From: Neurospora intermedia
Lineage: Eukaryota > Ascomycota > Sordariomycetes > Sordariales > Sordariaceae
Assembly: GCA_037102815.1 (NCBI GenBank)
Contig: BTPP01000008.1
Coordinates: forward strand, 682,001-746,000
Direction of reading: 5' to 3'
DNA: 64,000 nt
Under the pieces are notes generated by a model. That model saw only the letters and a program-made list of their open reading frames with translations, did no database searches and was not told the origin of the DNA. Shown here piece after piece: positions 59,806 through 64,000 of this stretch; position 1 is the stretch's first letter; each line of letters begins with the position of its first letter. Both the position numbers and the translations under genes were made by a program.

Positions 59806-61638
59806 TTAGCGGTACCTGCTCCCGGCTCTGCTGTCATAGATGACCTCGTGCTCGACGATACGCTCGCGCTCGTCGTCCCAGCGATCATCGCGCGAGCGAT
59901 GACGGCTGTGGCTGTGAGGGTTGTGGTAATGATCACGGAATTCGTAATCATCGCGACCGTACTCGCGCTCCCACTGAATCTCGCGAATGCGGTCCTTGCG
60001 AGCCTGGCGAATCTTGTCGGAAAGCTGAACGCAGCGAAGAACATCCTCCTGTGTACCGATATTAGTGACTAGCCCATAAAGTATGAGTTCGACAGGGAAG
60101 GCAACTTACATAGCGCAGGTACTGCATGATGTAGAAGAAGTACTCGGTTTCCTCGTAGTCATAACCAAGCTCCTCAATGGCCTCACGAGTGACGAGATCC
60201 TTGGTGATCTCGGTCCACATCTCGCTGCGACGGGGGTTCTGTGAGCCGTGGATGCTGATGCGCTTCTCCCGCTCATCACCGCCCCGCTCGTTGTAGATCT
60301 GGATGCTGAGTCTGCTATCGCGGGCGTCACGGTCGCGCTCACGGTCGCGCTCACGGTCATGGTCACGGTCAGAAGCAGAGGACGCGGAAACAACACTCCT
60401 CTCATCACGCTCAGGGATGAACTGGGAGCGCCTGACTCCGCTGTACTTCTGCCATGTGACCTCGGCAGAGGCACCACCGGCACCATCCAATCGTACACGC
60501 TCGGTTCCGGGAGGGACATCGATAATGGTCCAGTCCTTGGTGATACCGTTGTACGCCTCACCCATCTGGCCCCTCGAGTCAATCTTGGACGTGATGTATC
60601 TAGCTTCATCGTCAAAGTCAATATGGGGAGGAGCCTCGGAATGGGCACGACGGCCGCTGCGGGAGACGCTGCGGCGACGCTCAACGTCGACATGGAGGCG
60701 ACCGGTATCGGCATGGATCAGTAGATCGTCATCATAAGCGTTCCTGGGCGAGCGGCGCTCCTGAGAGCGGCCACGGCTCCGAGAGGCGTGCCTGTGGATG
60801 TCAATTTCGGTGTCCTTGCGAGAGGTGTAGATGTCGATCTCGGTCTCGGAAAGCTGCGGCTGCTTGCGGCGAACTGGGGAAGCAGGCCGAGATGGTGGGC
60901 GGACGGAAATCATGCCTTGTATGTGTTAGCATCCTGCAAACCCAAATTTTGGCGTATAGGTTGGACAAGTGACATACCATGGTCGATATCGCGGTAGTGA
61001 GTGATGACTTCTCTTTCAATGACAGGTCCCTTGATGACCTGAGGTTGCTGAGGCTGAGGTGGCGGGCTGGGTTCACGCTCCTTCTCCCTCTCCCTCTCAA
61101 CAATGCGAATGTGCTCACGGATGTTCCGGTCAGGCGAAGGGGAGCGGGGTCGCTGGCGTTCCCGCTGAGTTTCCCGAATCTCAAGCCTATCCATGCGGGG
61201 AGGAGACGGGCTCCTCTGACGTTCGATAATGCGGGTGCTTGCGCGAATCCTGTCAGCAGGAGGGCGGCTAGACTCGCGGACACGGTCGATGGAATGGATA
61301 TGAATGTCCGACTCCTCTGTGCGTCTCCGCGGTTCAGGGCTGACGCTCCTAGCTCTGTGGACGATACGCTCGTGCATGTGCACAGGGCTGGGTGACCTTC
61401 GCCTGGGACGCTCAACAGTCTCAACCTCCCTCTGCCTCAGCACCAGCTGACCCGCATCGGAGCGCCTGTCCTCACGCAGGAAGGCGGGAGTACGGTCATG
61501 GACGTGAATATCGATGTCCTCATCCGCGTAGCGGACAGGAGGGCCACGGCTAGGAGCACGGCTGGGACCGCGGCTAGGAGCGCGGCGGGGGGACTCCCTG
61601 TAGTAGTCGTCGAACTCGACCCGGCTTCTGCTGGCCAT
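59806..61638 (-). CDS. Arginine-rich RS-like protein with conserved domain of unknown function
   Basis: Minus-strand exons 61638-60978, 60915-60110 and 60048-59806 give 569 residues. The N-terminal 220 residues are disordered and rich in Arg, Ser and Pro: PSRGPSRAPSRGPP repeats, RRRSPSPVHMHERIV, RSPSPPRMDRLE and RPRSPSPDR. Alternating charge follows (EREREKEREPSPPP). The central domain (about residues 325-390) contains YITSKIDSRGQMGEAYNGITKDWTIIDVPPGTERVRLDG and TWQKYSGVRRSQFIPE; I think, from memory, it is catalogued as DUF8035. An RD/RE repeat (RDHDRERDRERDRDARDSR) comes next, then a helical segment MWTEITKDLVTREAIEELGYDYEETEYFFYIMQYL and a His/Arg-rich tail. The SPSP and RSRS phospho-type motifs suggest a nuclear RNA- or chromatin-linked protein, but no RRM, helicase or kinase domain is seen. 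Function unknown. Confidence 0.85.
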
Positions 61639-64000
61639 AGTCGCTAGTGTATGTATGATATGTGTTGTTGTGGTGGTGGTGGTTGTTCTGTGATTGTTGT
61701 TGTTGTTGTTGGGTGGTGGTATGAACAGCTAGCTGGTCAAGGACCGAGAGAGGATGGATGATGGATGACCAAGTGAAGTTTGGGTTCTCAGGGCAGCGGG
61801 GTGATGACTGGGTTATGAAAATTTCTCAAGCCAGCCTTCTTCCAGGCTGCGGGATGTGGCAGAGCCTGACGTTTAAGTAAGAGGGGAAGCCGGGAGACGG
61901 AACTCGTGGACAGAGAGGTGGGAGTAAGGGCGGGGTTGGTTTGAGACTAGGAAGTGGACAGCCAGGGTGGGCGAGTGGAAGAGAGTGGGCGTGTGACCGA
62001 GATCTTGGCAAGCTACCAAGTTCCTCCCTCAGCTCTTAACCGGGGGCCTGCTGATGATGTGATGGATGACTGTCGGCCCTGGAATTCGTGTGGTTGGGCT
62101 GCGGTTAGGACCAATCTGGGCACCTATGTTCTTTGCCGGGAACCTACGAGAAGACTCTGATGATAGCCAGCTGAGAGAACTACAGATTATAAACTTGGAG
62201 TCTGAAGGACACAAACTCTGAAGACGACGCGATACGGAGGAGGAGAAACAGACAAACACATTTCGGGAAGGAGGCAGTGACGGGGAGGGGCATGGAGAAG
62301 AAGGCTCCCGAAACCCACTCGCTTCTGGAACCTAACTAACTGCGCAGCAACGGGCACCGGGGAGGAGTGACTGTAACTGGCACACACTCCAACTCGTTTC
62401 CTCCTCCAGTGGAACAAACACCGGGGCGTAGTATCCAATGATATGTGATACTAGGTACATTACCGAAGCAAAGTTGAGCTGGGTTTGATGAAGATTCAAG
62501 GTCCGGCCCGCTTCGTGACCAGTTTCTGGGCATGTCCAAGTGCTTTTTCTCTCCGTGAATGCCCTGATTGAGCTTGTTGAGGTTGGGAGGAACCGCCCAT
62601 GACATTCGCTTCTGTCAGTGACATTGGACGTCCAGCCAATTGCCTGGGAATGTAATTGGGCTCGAAACCAACGTCATCATCCCACCGTCCCAATACCTTC
62701 CGTTTCTTGGAGCCTGCTCATACAAGCTGCATCCTTGCGCACTAGTGTCGTCTGGTCAGCGCTTGCTGTGAGGCGCCCTCCCAAGTGGAAGTTCCATCCA
62801 AACTTACCAAACCCCTGGCCCGACTTGGTGTAACGGGGTGTCATTACGGTACGTACCGGGCTGTGTGAGACCTGGAGGGTCTGGAGGGGCTGGTCCCCTA
62901 GAAACAGCAGCAGGGACAATATCAAGATTCATTGCAACACCATTTCAACTCGACCACGCATGTGAATGAAAGAACTGATACGGTGTGTGTCGTATGTTTA
63001 TTTTATCTAGGCTTATTGTTAGTAAAGTGAAGACCAATCGAACTACGCAGTGTGAGGCTGGAGTCCGTGGATTGAGTTGACGGGTTTGAGGTACCTTACA
63101 TTGTGCTTAATTACACCCGGGTTACGTTACTCAGGAATACCTCACGATGGCCGATGGGTTTGCGCAGTTTGGTTCCTCCCGTCAACCCCAAAGTCTAGAA
63201 TCTTCCCATCAGCAAAGCCACCCGGCAGTCACCATCATTTCCCGAACACTCGGCTCTGGAAACAGGAAGCGTGCAAGGCTAATGACCCGGAGCTGGCGAT
63301 GCCGTCGCCTTACAGTGGCTTTGGCTGTGTCAAGCTCGAGAAGTGGAAAGTTGACAATTGTTTCCACTGCCAGCGGGTAGACTTGTACTATAACAACCAG
63401 CCACTGACTAGCTGCTGCTTAGTGCATAACTGCATGAGGTGCCCAGCCGCAACGCCCAACAGCACGAGTTCCGTCTTTACGTCGTCCTGCAGGCGGGCTG
63501 TGCTGCGCCGCGACAGGCTTTGAAAAGGTTTGGACCCACGGCGTTACGGGCGGGCGGGCAGGCAGGCCGCGGCCGTCGACAACCGACTCTATGGCATACG
63601 TAGAGGTACAGGTAGTGATAGCTTCTCTATTGGGGTTACTGATGCGGCTGCTTCTGTTTTTGTGTTGGAAAACCTTGAGGCAACGAACATAAGGTCACAC
63701 GGTGATAGCATTCCCGTCAGAACCAGGGACAATAAAGACGGACAGCACACCAACCAGAACCGCCATTGTAACGAAGCCGAACAACTTGATCGTCTCGAGT
63801 CTGTTTTCCGAATGACCTAGAATCCGTCGACGGGGAAGAGCGCGGGATTTCAGACATCCAGTCAGCAAAGCTGTGTAGTCGCGCTGGGCTTCAAGCCATC
63901 AATGCCTATCCTACTGGCTGGGCTGAAGCTCACGAGAGAAGCGGATTCTCAATTTCTGTCTCGGTCCCTCCGCTTGTTCCTACGGCGGCATGCTCCCCTC
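61639..64000. other. 5' flank of the RS-like gene and gene-free end of the window
   Basis: A GTT/GGT trinucleotide run is at about 61659-61718, in the leader of the RS-like gene. Beyond it no frame shows a family signature; the frames at 63077-63523 and 63530-63820 (plus) are short and unremarkable. A neighbouring gene may lie just outside the window. Confidence 0.45.

Noticed and set aside
1-64000. 5S rRNA genes (dispersed in Neurospora) and CRISPR-like arrays
   Set aside because: No stretch matched the 5S internal control region as I remember it, and no regularly spaced repeats with unique spacers were seen.

Overview
The window is nuclear DNA of a filamentous ascomycete. Short introns (about 50-165 nt) with GTANGT donors and CTAAC/CTGAC branch points, pyrimidine-rich leaders and widely spaced single genes all fit. 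The predicted proteins look like Neurospora: the L-arabinitol 4-dehydrogenase agrees, as far as I can recall it, with the 363-residue N. crassa enzyme. I infer N. crassa or a very close relative. All family names come from recognising the translations; no search was run.

Layout. 1-4 kb: a LaeA-type methyltransferase (+), a global regulator of secondary metabolism, behind a long leader. 4-9 kb: no gene found, apart from simple repeats and a perfect palindrome. 9-18 kb: ATP synthase subunit g (-), L-arabinitol 4-dehydrogenase (-), a divergent GH35 beta-galactosidase (+) carrying an in-frame TGA, and COX16 (+). 18-29.8 kb: one low-complexity hypothetical protein (24.2-24.9 kb) in about 11 kb of otherwise gene-poor DNA with microsatellites, a 35-nt poly-C run and hairpins. 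29.8-34.5 kb: three minus-strand housekeeping genes, ATP synthase subunit d, NAC alpha and ribosomal protein L14. 36-46.6 kb: three plus-strand genes, a LYC1-like GNAT acetyltransferase, a membrane-anchored nucleotide pyrophosphatase/phosphodiesterase, and a Uls1/Ris1-type SNF2-RING translocase with a SUMO-interacting motif. 49.7-51.6 kb: a secreted or membrane-anchored lectin-like protein (+). 52.2-54.7 kb: 6-phosphofructokinase (-). 56.5-58.5 kb: Mediator subunit 17 (+). 59.8-61.6 kb: an arginine-rich, RS-like protein of unknown function (-). 61.6-64 kb: no gene recognised.

The clearest functional link is the divergent LAD/beta-galactosidase pair, which fits shared control of arabinose and galactose use. 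The respiratory genes (ATP20, COX16, ATP7) and translation genes (NAC alpha, L14) are ordinary housekeeping. Teloboxes lie upstream of several of them. I found no tRNA, 5S rRNA, CRISPR array, intact transposon or classic RIP-degraded AT-rich block. The points most worth checking are the nonsense codon in the beta-galactosidase, the alternative starts of the LaeA gene, the bistable hairpin at 20.4 kb and the coding-compatible introns.
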